From Acetobacteraceae bacterium (GTDB taxonomy: Bacteria > Pseudomonadota > Alphaproteobacteria > Acetobacterales > Acetobacteraceae): a stretch of DNA of 10,994 nucleotides. The position numbers and the translations under genes were made by a program. Each line of letters starts with the position of its first letter. The first letter of the stretch is position 1. Under the pieces are notes generated by a model. That model did no database searches, was not told where the DNA came from, and saw only the letters and a program-made list of their open reading frames with translations. Below, one piece after another: positions 1 through 7,100 of this stretch. Location: contig PLSZ01000128.1 of assembly GCA_003164305.1 (NCBI GenBank), positions 1 through 10,994 on the forward strand, written 5' to 3'.

Positions 1-81
1 TTCGGGGGAAGGTTTTCCCTTCGCCGGTCTTATCTTGATGCTTATGCGGTCGAGCAGTGCCATGACGACCCGACGAACGGA

Positions 82-104
82 CGGCGCCCACCGGGGTGGT
101 GCCG
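82..104 (-). terminator. Weak hairpin downstream of the response regulator
   Basis: Two arms (CGGCGCCCACC at 82-92 and GGTGGTGCCG at 95-104) can pair with one bulge, about 40 nt past the stop codon of the minus-strand response regulator. No T-run follows on the minus strand, so this is at best a poor intrinsic terminator and could be chance in GC-rich DNA. Nothing else convincing is visible in 1-144. Confidence 0.2.
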
Positions 105-144
105 GGATGACGATCGAACTCCGCGACATCACCCGGCGGGGCTG

Positions 145-831
145 TCACCCAACGGCCAGCCGATACCCTCCGGCCTCGGTGATCAGCAGGCACGCTTTCG
201 CCGGGTCCACCTCGATCTTGCGCCGGAGCCGGTAGATGTGCGTTTCCAGCGTGTGAGTGGTGACCGCCGGGTTGTAGCCCCAGACTTTGGTCAGCAGTTC
301 CTGCCGCGGCACGGCGCGCGCGCCCATGCGGTGCAGGAACGCCAGGATCGCGGCCTCCTTCTCGGTCAGCCGGATGCGCAGATTGTCGGTGCCATGACGC
401 AGCGCCTTGTCTTCCGGGCTGAACTCGTACGGCCCGATGCGGATCGCGGCCGGGGTTTCGGCTTCGGCCGCGCGCGCGTCCAGGCGGGTACGCAGCCGCG
501 CCATCAACTCGCTCAACCGGAACGGCTTGGCGATGGTGATCGTGTCATCGGTGCTGCTGGTCCGGTCCACGCCGTTCATCAGGATGACCGGCATCGACAG
601 CCCGTTCGCGCGCAGTCTGGCGCAGACCGCGTGGCCGTCGCCATCCGGCAATGCCGCGTCCATGATCACCGCGGCGAACCGCGCGTCCACGGAAAACAGG
701 CGGAGTTCCGCCTCGCGCGCGCTGCCGGCTTCGACAACGGCGAAGGCGTCGTCGCGGGTCAACTGCTCCCGCAGCGTCTCCCGCATCGCGCTATCGCCAT
801 CGACAATGAGGATCGTCCGCTGATGTGACAT
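145..831 (-). CDS. OmpR/PhoB-family response regulator with atypical receiver
   Basis: A 228-aa two-domain transcription regulator. The receiver domain spans about residues 5-115, with probable phospho-acceptor D58 (in VIMDAALPDGDG) and conserved K102-P103. The winged-helix DNA-binding domain spans about 130-226, with the OmpR-family signatures LTEKEAAIL, VTTHTLETHIYRLRRKIE and ITEAGGYRL. Two receiver positions are unusual. The usual acidic pair reads D11-G12, although D13 follows, and the switch Thr/Ser that normally follows the fourth beta strand is N86 (PVILMNG). Phosphorylation may therefore be altered or unnecessary. I chose the ATG at 831 because a GGAGG lies 11 nt upstream; the in-frame ATG at 849 overlaps that GGAGG and has no ribosome binding site of its own. 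No histidine kinase gene is adjacent, so partner and targets are unknown. The gene is divergent from ribA. The family is sure, the function is not. Confidence 0.93.
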   Translation of the reverse strand: MSHQRTILIVDGDSAMRETLREQLTRDDAFAVVEAGSAREAELRLFSVDARFAAVIMDAALPDGDGHAVCARLRANGLSMPVILMNGVDRTSSTDDTITIAKPFRLSELMARLRTRLDARAAEAETPAAIRIGPYEFSPEDKALRHGTDNLRIRLTEKEAAILAFLHRMGARAVPRQELLTKVWGYNPAVTTHTLETHIYRLRRKIEVDPAKACLLITEAGGYRLAVG

Positions 832-883
832 GCCGGAAGGGTCCTCCATGGGCCTGGCGAAACAGACTCCCGTTTCGCCGCCC

Positions 884-902
884 TTGATTATCTATAGATC
901 AA
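884..902. promoter_or_regulatory. AT-rich nested palindrome between divergent genes
   Basis: TTGAT (884-888) and ATCAA (898-902) form an inverted repeat around a second, perfect 10-bp palindrome, ATCTATAGAT (890-899). It is the only AT-rich patch in the 131-nt gap between the response regulator (starting at 831) and ribA (963). It could be an operator or a promoter -10 region for either direction. I could not place a convincing -35/-10 pair with 16-18 nt spacing. Autoregulation by the neighbouring regulator is a guess. Confidence 0.4.
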
Positions 903-933
903 ACGTGACGAAATTTGGCCGGGATTGTTCCAA

Positions 934-960
934 AGTGGTTCAGTCCCCACTATCAGGGGG
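934..960 (+). promoter_or_regulatory. Alternative hairpins covering the ribA ribosome binding site
   Basis: Just before the ribA ATG (963), AGTGG (934-938) can pair with CCACT (947-951), or CCCC (945-948) can pair with GGGG (956-959). The second pairing would bury the G-run that is the only Shine-Dalgarno-like sequence for the 963 start. The two hairpins share bases 947-948, so they are mutually exclusive. The stems are short (4-5 bp). It does not resemble the conserved FMN riboswitch (RFN element). Regulatory meaning is speculative. Confidence 0.2.
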
Positions 961-962
961 TC

Positions 963-2084
963 ATGACCGCCGCCCCTCCCACCACCGGCCACGCTGAAAG
1001 CCTGACCCGCGCGTTGCGCCGGGTGCATCGGGCCGCGTCCGATCTGCGCCGCGGCGTGCCCGTGTTGCTGGAAGGCGACGCGCCCCTGCTGCTGCTGGCC
1101 GCCGAAACCGCCGGCGCGGAGAGCCTTCAGGAGTTCATCTCGCTCGGTGCCACCACGCCGATGATCCTGTTCGCCCCGGTCCGCGGGGCCGCCGTGCTGC
1201 GCCGTCCCGCCGATCCGGATACCGAGGTGGTCGCCGCCGAACTGCCGCCGGCGCTGGCGCATCCCGAGGCGTTGCGCGGCCTCGCCGATCCGACCGCGCG
1301 ACAGCCGGTGACCGCCGGCATGCTGCCCATCCCCGCCCCCCGCTTCGCTCCCGCCGCCATCGCCCTCGCCAAACTGGGCCGGCTGTTGCCGGCCGTGCTC
1401 GCCGTGACGCCCGCCTCGGTGGAGGGCCTGGCCGAGCGCGCGCTGATCGGCGTGGACCCGCGCGACGTGCTCGGCTACCCGGCGATGGAAGGCGCGGGCC
1501 TGCGCATCGTCGCCTCGGCCCATGTGCCGCTGGTCGACGCCAAAGACTCGCGTGTGGTGGCGTTTCGGGCGGAAGGCTCGGCGATCGAGCATCTGGCCAT
1601 CGTAATCGGCCGCCCCGAAACGGCCAAGGCGCCGTTGGTGCGCATCCACTCCGAGTGTTTCACCGGCGACCTGCTCGGCTCCATGCGCTGCGACTGCGGG
1701 GAGCAGTTGCGCGGCGCCATCCACCGTATCGCCGAGAACGGCGCCGGCATCGTGCTGTATCTGGCGCAGGAAGGCCGCGGCATCGGCCTGGTGAACAAGC
1801 TGCGGGCCTATACGCTGCAGGACAAAGGCCTCGACACCATGGACGCCAACCGGGTGTTGGGCTGGGGCGCCGATGAGCGGAATTTCCTCGTCGGCGCCAA
1901 CATGCTGCTCGCGTTGGGCATCACCAAGGTCCGGCTGCTGACCAACAATCCGGACAAGATCGCCGGCCTGACGGCGTGCGGGGTCGAGGTGATCGGCCGC
2001 GAGGCGCATGCGTTCGCCTCGAACGAGGTGAACGACGCCTATCTCGCCACCAAAGCGGTCCGCTTCGGCCATATGTTGGATTGA
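963..2084 (+). CDS. ribA: GTP cyclohydrolase II with degenerate RibB-like N-terminal domain
   Basis: This enzyme catalyses the first committed step of riboflavin synthesis: GTP is opened to a diamino-pyrimidinone ribosyl phosphate, releasing formate and pyrophosphate. In the 373-aa protein the catalytic domain covers about residues 205-365. The zinc ligands are C232, C243 and C245 (HSECFTGD, MRCDCGEQL), with the same spacing as E. coli C54/C65/C67. Other family motifs are QEGRGIGL (269-276), AYTLQDKG (282-289), the GADER motif with the likely catalytic R306, and LLTNNPDK (325-332). The first ~200 residues follow the layout of 3,4-dihydroxybutanone-4-phosphate synthase (RibB) in a RibBA fusion (VHRAASDLRRGVPVLLEGD), but the acidic active-site loop is replaced by a leucine/alanine-rich stretch, so RibB activity is probably lost. 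ATG 963 is preferred, with a G-run at 956-960; an in-frame TTG at 915 would add 16 residues that do not look conserved. It is the first gene of a tight plus-strand run, 1 nt before the next gene. Confidence 0.93.
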   Translation: MTAAPPTTGHAESLTRALRRVHRAASDLRRGVPVLLEGDAPLLLLAAETAGAESLQEFISLGATTPMILFAPVRGAAVLRRPADPDTEVVAAELPPALAHPEALRGLADPTARQPVTAGMLPIPAPRFAPAAIALAKLGRLLPAVLAVTPASVEGLAERALIGVDPRDVLGYPAMEGAGLRIVASAHVPLVDAKDSRVVAFRAEGSAIEHLAIVIGRPETAKAPLVRIHSECFTGDLLGSMRCDCGEQLRGAIHRIAENGAGIVLYLAQEGRGIGLVNKLRAYTLQDKGLDTMDANRVLGWGADERNFLVGANMLLALGITKVRLLTNNPDKIAGLTACGVEVIGREAHAFASNEVNDAYLATKAVRFGHMLD

Positions 2085-2085
2085 A

Positions 2086-2580
2086 ATGGAAGCCATCGTT
2101 CACCCCGACGGCCGGTTGACCTGGCGCGGTCAGACAGTCCGTTGCGCCCTCGGCAAAGGCGGCGCGCGGATCGAGAAGGAGGAGGGCGACGGCGCCACGC
2201 CCGCGGGTTTGCTGCCGATCCGCCGTGTGCTGTACCGCGCCGACCGCGTGCCGCCGCCGCGCTGCGCCTTCCCGATCGAGCCGATCGCGGCCACCGATGG
2301 CTGGTGCGACGAGCCCTCGCATCGCGACTACAACCGGTCCGTGACCCTGCCGTTCGACGCGCGGCATGAGGAACTCTGGCGCCGAGATGAGGTGTACGAC
2401 GTCATCGCGGTGCTCGGCTGGAACGACCAACCGGTGGTCAAAGGTCGTGGGTCGGCGATCTTCCTGCACGTCGCGCGGCCGGATTTCGCGCCCACGGAGG
2501 GCTGCGTCGCCTTGGCTTTGCCCGATTTGTCCCGCCTACTGGCCAACGGACTGACCGCGTTGCGGGTGCTGCCGCCCTGA
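2086..2580 (+). CDS. YkuD-type L,D-transpeptidase
   Basis: A 164-aa single-domain protein of the L,D-transpeptidase (YkuD/ErfK) superfamily. These enzymes make 3-3 cross-links in peptidoglycan or attach proteins to it, using a catalytic cysteine. The active-site block is visible as FLHVARPDFAPTEGCVAL, with H128 and nucleophile C140; the TEGC here replaces the more usual SxGC. The GDGATPAG stretch (34-41) is also typical of this subfamily. No signal peptide or membrane segment is visible at the N-terminus, which is notable for a cell-wall enzyme. Related short YkuD proteins share this, so export route and real substrate are open. The ATG lies 1 nt after the ribA stop, so translation is probably coupled to ribA. 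It may act alongside the hopanoid genes in envelope maintenance, which is inference from position only. Confidence 0.87.
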   Translation: MEAIVHPDGRLTWRGQTVRCALGKGGARIEKEEGDGATPAGLLPIRRVLYRADRVPPPRCAFPIEPIAATDGWCDEPSHRDYNRSVTLPFDARHEELWRRDEVYDVIAVLGWNDQPVVKGRGSAIFLHVARPDFAPTEGCVALALPDLSRLLANGLTALRVLPP

Positions 2581-2626
2581 CCCGGATTTGCGAACCCAGC
2601 CTGTCTTCAGGCAGATAGCGGCGGTT

Positions 2627-3937
2627 ATGAACAGAATCCATGTCATCGGCGCGGGGTTGGCGGGCCTGTCGGCGGCCGTCACGGCGACCGAAGCGGGCCG
2701 TGCGGTGACCGTCTACGAGTCCACCGCTTCGGCTGGCGGGCGCTGCCGATCCTACTTCGACACCGAGCTGGGGATCCGGCTGGACAATGGCAATCATATG
2801 CTGATGTCGGGCAATCAATCAGCCTTCGCCTACATCGGCCAGATCGGCGCGCGTGACCGCGTGACCGGGCCAAAATCGCCGGTGTTTCCCTTCCTGGACC
2901 TAAAGACGGGCCGGGAGTGGACCTTGCGGCCCAGTCGCGGGCGGATCCCGTGGTGGCTGCTGTTCGCGGATCGCCGCGTGCCGAAAACCACCGCCCGCGA
3001 GCACCTGGCGCTGCGCCACGTCGGCCGCGAGTGGGACGACACCGTGATGACTGAAACGATGCGGCATAGCTCGCTGTACTGGCTGCTGCTGGAGCCGCTG
3101 TCGGTGGCGGCGCTGAACACGCGGCCGCACGAGGCGCTGGCCTGTCTGTTCGGCGCGGTGCTGCGGGAGACCCTGTTGAAGGGCGGCAAGGCGACGCTGC
3201 CCAGAGTGCCGAAGGTGGGATTGTCGGACGCTCTGGTCGATCCGGCGATCGAGACGTTGCGCAAGCGCGGCGCGGATATCCAGTTCAACCGGCGGATCAC
3301 CGGCCTGAGCATCGCGCACGGCCGCGTCACCGCGTTGCGAACCGCTGACGGACCGGTCTCCCTGGACGCGGACGACGCGGTTGTCCTGGCGGCGCCGCCC
3401 TGGGTCGCGGGGGAGATGCTACCGGATATCACCGTTCCGAATGCGTTCGAATCGATCCTCAACGTCCATTACAAGATCGAAGTGAAACCCGACGATGACA
3501 TCAGAGAGGCTGGTTTCGTTGGGCTGGTCAATGGCATCGCCGAATGGATTTTCATCAAGCCCGACCACGTCTCCATCACCGTCAGCGCCGCGAACAAGCT
3601 GATCGACCGGTCGGCGGACGATCTCGCTTTCGCCATCTGGCGCAATGTCGCGAAGGCGCTGGATCTGAAGGGCGAGCAGCGCACCGAGGTACCGCCGTTC
3701 CGGGTCATCAAGGAACGCCGCGCGACGATCGTGGCCAACGCGGCGCAGGAAGAGCGGCGGCCGGGCGCGGCGACAGAGATCGAGAACCTGATGCTGGCGG
3801 GCGATTGGACGGATACGCGGCTGCCAGGAACCATTGAGGGCGCGATCCGTTCGGGGGTGACGGCGGTCAACCTGATCCTCGCTCCCGCGAAGAGAGACAA
3901 GCGGCGCAGGAAGAAGCTTTCGCCCAATGATGACTGA
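2627..3937 (+). CDS. hpnE: Hydroxysqualene dehydroxylase
   Basis: A 436-aa FAD-dependent amine-oxidase-fold enzyme. HpnE removes the hydroxyl from hydroxysqualene to give squalene, the third step of the bacterial HpnC-HpnD-HpnE route from farnesyl diphosphate. The N-terminal dinucleotide-binding fold is clear: VIGAGLAGLSAA (GxGxxG at 8-13), E31 for the FAD ribose, then GGRCRSY (37-43) and LDNGNHMLMSGN (52-63), a stretch typical of HpnE. The C-terminal FAD motif is AGDWTDTRLPGTIEGAIRSG (391-410). A basic tail (KRDKRRRKK) ends the protein. The ATG at 2627 puts the Rossmann motif at the usual distance; a TTG at 2588 would add 13 unlikely residues. The ribosome binding site for 2627 is weak. The stop overlaps the start of the cyclase gene by 11 nt, which supports both the function and an operon. 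A carotenoid desaturase-like enzyme is the main alternative but is unlikely with the cyclase next door. Confidence 0.93.
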   Translation: MNRIHVIGAGLAGLSAAVTATEAGRAVTVYESTASAGGRCRSYFDTELGIRLDNGNHMLMSGNQSAFAYIGQIGARDRVTGPKSPVFPFLDLKTGREWTLRPSRGRIPWWLLFADRRVPKTTAREHLALRHVGREWDDTVMTETMRHSSLYWLLLEPLSVAALNTRPHEALACLFGAVLRETLLKGGKATLPRVPKVGLSDALVDPAIETLRKRGADIQFNRRITGLSIAHGRVTALRTADGPVSLDADDAVVLAAPPWVAGEMLPDITVPNAFESILNVHYKIEVKPDDDIREAGFVGLVNGIAEWIFIKPDHVSITVSAANKLIDRSADDLAFAIWRNVAKALDLKGEQRTEVPPFRVIKERRATIVANAAQEERRPGAATEIENLMLAGDWTDTRLPGTIEGAIRSGVTAVNLILAPAKRDKRRRKKLSPNDD

Positions 3938-5855
3938 TACGCTTATCGCTGACCCGGACCTGGATGAGGCGATCTCGGCCGCCGCGGAGGCGCTGACCCG
4001 CCGCCAACAGGCCGACGGACACTGGGTGTTCGAGCTTGAGGCCGACGCGACGATCCCGGCGGAATACGTGCTGCTGGAGCATTTCCTCGATCGCGTCGAT
4101 GCGCCGTTGCAGGCGAAGATCGGGGTGTATTTGCGTGGCATTCAGGGCGCGCATGGCGGCTGGCCGCTGTTCCACGACGGGGCGTTCGAGATCTCCGCCA
4201 GCGTGAAGGCGTATTTCGCGTTGAAGGCGATTGGCGACGATCCGGACGCGCCGCACATGCGCCGCGCGCGGGAGGCCATTCTGGCGGCGGGCGGCGCCGA
4301 GCGGACCAACGTTTTCACCCGCGCGCAACTGGCTTTGTTCGGGCAGGTGCCGTGGCGCGCGGTGCCGGTGATGCCGCTGGAAGTCATACTGCTACCGGAA
4401 TGGTTTCCGTTCCATCTGTCGAAGATTTCGTATTGGTCGCGCACCGTCGTGGTGCCGCTTCTGGTGCTGATGGCGAAACGCCCGATCGCGCGCAATCCCC
4501 GCGGCGTGGGGATCCAGGAGTTGTTCCGCACGCCACCGGACGGGATCAAAGATTGGATCAGGGGACCGTATCGTTCCGGCTGGGGACGGTTCTTCAAACA
4601 GATTGACGTGGTGTTGCGCGCGGTGACTCCGCTGTTTCCCCGGCGCTCGCGGCAACGGTCGATCGACGCGGCGGTCGCTTTCGTCACCGAGCGGTTGAAT
4701 GGCGACGACGGGTTGGGCGGCATTTATCCCGCCATCGCCAACAGCGTGATGATGTTCGATACGCTCGGCTTTCCACCGGATCATCCGAGCGCCGTCACCG
4801 CATGGAGCGCGGTGCGCAAACTTCTGGTCGAATTCGAGGACCGGGCTTATTGCCAACCGTGTTTGTCGCCGGTCTGGGATACCGGTCTCGCCGGCCACGC
4901 GATGCTGGAGGCGGGCGTTCCGGTCGACTTATCCTGTCGCTGGCTGCTGAAGAAACAAATTCTCGACGTTCCCGGCGATTGGACGGTGCGGCGTCCCGGA
5001 TTGCGGCCGGGCGGTTGGGCGTTTCAATATGAAAATCCGCATTATCCGGATGTGGACGATACCGCCGTGGTTGGGATGTTGCTGGCGCGCAACGGCGATC
5101 CGGCCTATGATGAATCGATCGCGCGCGCGCGCGAGTGGATCATCGGCATGCAATCGAAAGGCGGCGGAAGGTTCGACGGCGGTTGGGGCGCGTTCGAGCC
5201 GGAGAATATTCATCTGCACCTCAATCACATTCCGTTCGCGGATCATGGCGCGTTGCTCGATCCGCCGACCAGCGATGTGACGGCGCGCTGCGTTTCGTTT
5301 CTGGCGCAGATCGGGATGACGACGGACGATCCGGTGATGGCGCGCGCTTTGGCGTTTCTGCGGCGCGAGCAGGAAGCGGACGGCAGTTGGTTCGGCCGTT
5401 GGGGCACCAACTACATTTACGGTACGTGGTCGGTGCTGTGCGCGTTGAACGCCATCGGATTGCCGCATGACGATCCGGCGATAACCCGAGGCGTGGACTG
5501 GCTTATTTCGGTGCAGCGCGACGATGGTGGCTGGGGCGAGGATGAAGAAACTTATCGTGCCGCCCCGCCCGGCCGTTACCACGAATCGTTGCCAAGCCAG
5601 ACCGCCTGGGCCGTACTGGGCCTGCTGGCGGCGGGACAGGCGGAACATCCGGCGGTGGCTCGGGGCATCGCGTATCTGACGGCGACACGGCGGGCGGATG
5701 GGGAATGGACGGAAGCGCCGTATAACGCGGTCGGATTTCCCCGCGTTTTCTACCTGCGGTATCATGGCTATCGGCTGTACTTCCCGTTGCTCGCGCTGGC
5801 CCGCTATCGCAACCTGCGCGACGCCAACGGCAAACGGGTTTCGTTCGGGTTCTGA
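3927..5855 (+). CDS. shc: Squalene-hopene cyclase
   Basis: A 642-aa class II terpene cyclase that turns squalene into hopene/hopanol, the core of membrane hopanoids; it acts as a monotopic membrane protein. The protonating DxDD motif is intact as DVDDT (375-379), with D377 matching the catalytic D376 of the Alicyclobacillus enzyme. Several QW repeats are visible: QQADGHW (27-33), QGAHGGW (73-79), QEADGSWFGRW (482-492), QRDDGGWGE (530-538) and a weak TRRADGEW (587-594). GGRFDGGWGAF (413-423) and NPHYPDVDD are further hallmarks. Length is normal (about 630-680 aa). Two tandem in-frame ATGs (3927 and 3930) are possible starts; a purine-rich AGGAAG near 3908-3913 serves either. The 11-nt overlap with hpnE suggests translational coupling, so squalene production and cyclisation would be made together. 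Also called hpnF. Confidence 0.97.
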   Translation: MMTDTLIADPDLDEAISAAAEALTRRQQADGHWVFELEADATIPAEYVLLEHFLDRVDAPLQAKIGVYLRGIQGAHGGWPLFHDGAFEISASVKAYFALKAIGDDPDAPHMRRAREAILAAGGAERTNVFTRAQLALFGQVPWRAVPVMPLEVILLPEWFPFHLSKISYWSRTVVVPLLVLMAKRPIARNPRGVGIQELFRTPPDGIKDWIRGPYRSGWGRFFKQIDVVLRAVTPLFPRRSRQRSIDAAVAFVTERLNGDDGLGGIYPAIANSVMMFDTLGFPPDHPSAVTAWSAVRKLLVEFEDRAYCQPCLSPVWDTGLAGHAMLEAGVPVDLSCRWLLKKQILDVPGDWTVRRPGLRPGGWAFQYENPHYPDVDDTAVVGMLLARNGDPAYDESIARAREWIIGMQSKGGGRFDGGWGAFEPENIHLHLNHIPFADHGALLDPPTSDVTARCVSFLAQIGMTTDDPVMARALAFLRREQEADGSWFGRWGTNYIYGTWSVLCALNAIGLPHDDPAITRGVDWLISVQRDDGGWGEDEETYRAAPPGRYHESLPSQTAWAVLGLLAAGQAEHPAVARGIAYLTATRRADGEWTEAPYNAVGFPRVFYLRYHGYRLYFPLLALARYRNLRDANGKRVSFGF

Positions 5856-5870
5856 CACAGGAGGCGTTCG

Positions 5871-7016
5871 ATGCCGCTGCACGCTTATCCCGCCGTCTTC
5901 ATGCGCGGCGGTACCAGCCGCGCCATCATGTTCCACGCCAAGGATCTGCCGAAGCGGGAGGACTGGGACCCGATCTTCCTCGGCGCGATGGGCAGTCCCG
6001 ATCCGAACGGGCGGCAGTTGAACGGCATGGGTGGCGGCATATCGTCGCTGTCGAAAGTCTGTATCTTGGCACCGTCGGAACGCGAGGACGCCGATATCGA
6101 CTACACCTTCGCGCAGGTGCAAATCCGGGAATCGGTGGTGGATTACCGGAGCAACTGCGGCAACATGAGCTCCGCCGTCGGGCCCTTCGCGGTGGATGAG
6201 GGCCTGATGCGCCCGAATGGCGACAAAGCGGTGGTGCGGATCTTCAATACCAACACGCGGAAGATCATTCGCTCGACGTTTCCGTTGGTGGACGGGCGCG
6301 CGGCGACCGACGGAGCGATGGCGATCCCGGGCGTGGCGGGAACCGGAGCGCCGGTGCGGCTGGACTTCCTCTCGCCGGGCGGCGCCACGACGGGGAAATT
6401 GCTGCCGACCGGCAATCCGGTGGACGCGCTGATGGTGCCGGGGATCGGGATCATTCCGGTGTCGATGATCGACGCCGCCAACGCCTGCGTGTTCGTGCGG
6501 GCCAAGGACCTCGGGCTGACCGGGCGCGAGTTGCCGGAGGCGTTGGATCAGGACGCGGCGTTGCTGGACAAGCTGCAGCGCATTCGCCGCACGGCTTCGG
6601 TGGCGATGGGAATCGCCCGGGACGAGGACGACGCGCGGACGATCGCCAGCGTGCCGGTGATCGGGTTCGTGGCGCCGCCAATGGATGCGCCGACTTTGTC
6701 GGGGGAGCCGATCGTCGCCGATCAGGTGGATCTGACGGCGCGGTTTTTGTCCAATGGCCAGCCGCATCGGGCGCTGCCGCTGACGGCGTCGTTGTGCACG
6801 GGAGTCGCGGCACGGATCAGCGGGTCGCTGGTGCATCAGGTGTTGGGCCCGAACGCCGGAGAATCGGTGCGGATCGGCATGCCGTCGGGGATTCTGACGG
6901 TCGACGCGGAGGTGAGCCAGGATCGCGACGGCATCTGGACCGCGCACAGTGGGGCGTTTTACCGCACGGCGAGAAGGCTGTTCGATGGGCGGGTGTACGT
7001 GCCGACGAGTGGTTGA
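5871..7016 (+). CDS. PrpF-family isomerase (aconitate isomerase / oxalomesaconate tautomerase-like)
   Basis: A 381-aa member of the PrpF family (two diaminopimelate-epimerase-like halves). Known members isomerise 2-methylaconitate in propionate catabolism (PrpF), tautomerise 4-oxalomesaconate in gallate breakdown (GalD), or isomerise aconitate. The signatures are RGGTSR (12-17), GGGISSLSKV (54-63) and SNCGNMSSAVGPFAVDEGL (94-112). K62 and C96 are 34 residues apart, the same spacing as the catalytic K73/C107 pair of Shewanella PrpF, so the enzyme is probably active. The substrate cannot be read from sequence; no prpB/C/D or gallate genes are in the window. An excellent Shine-Dalgarno (AGGAGG, 5859-5864) sits 6 nt before the ATG and just 3 nt after the shc stop, so it is likely co-transcribed with the hopanoid genes but strongly translated on its own. 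A direct link to hopanoids is not supported by known biochemistry. Confidence 0.87.
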   Translation: MPLHAYPAVFMRGGTSRAIMFHAKDLPKREDWDPIFLGAMGSPDPNGRQLNGMGGGISSLSKVCILAPSEREDADIDYTFAQVQIRESVVDYRSNCGNMSSAVGPFAVDEGLMRPNGDKAVVRIFNTNTRKIIRSTFPLVDGRAATDGAMAIPGVAGTGAPVRLDFLSPGGATTGKLLPTGNPVDALMVPGIGIIPVSMIDAANACVFVRAKDLGLTGRELPEALDQDAALLDKLQRIRRTASVAMGIARDEDDARTIASVPVIGFVAPPMDAPTLSGEPIVADQVDLTARFLSNGQPHRALPLTASLCTGVAARISGSLVHQVLGPNAGESVRIGMPSGILTVDAEVSQDRDGIWTAHSGAFYRTARRLFDGRVYVPTSG

Positions 7017-7019
7017 GGC

Positions 7020-7076
7020 GGGACCAACACCGGCATGCAAGGTGTGACTCCAGATGTCGCCGGCAAGACCGGTCCC
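7020..7076. repeat. Imperfect long inverted repeat at the edge of the low-GC island
   Basis: GGGACC (7020-7025) pairs with GGTCCC (7071-7076), and nested inside CCGGC (7030-7034) pairs with GCCGG (7059-7063), leaving a 24-nt loop. It begins 3 nt after the prpF stop and marks the point where base composition drops. It might act in transcription end or transcript processing, or be left from an insertion event. No T-run follows, so a classic intrinsic terminator is unlikely. Confidence 0.35.
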
Positions 7077-7100
7077 AGGTAGTTTGGAACAGACTCAGAA

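Noticed and set aside
6..22. Short hairpin GAAGG/CCTTC near the left edge as a terminator of an upstream plus-strand gene
   Set aside because: Only 5 bp, no T-run after it, and the upstream gene is not in the window.
934..962. FMN riboswitch (RFN element) upstream of ribA
   Set aside because: The conserved RFN opening and helix blocks are not present and the space is too short.
888..2096. 402-codon open frame on the minus strand opposite ribA
   Set aside because: Low-complexity Gln/His/Gly composition without a domain, fully overlapping a well-supported ribA.
4929..7040. 703-codon open frame on the minus strand antisense to shc and the PrpF-like gene
   Set aside because: It is very rich in His/Arg/Gln, has no recognisable domain, and lies opposite two genes with clear catalytic motifs; long antisense frames are expected in high-GC coding DNA.
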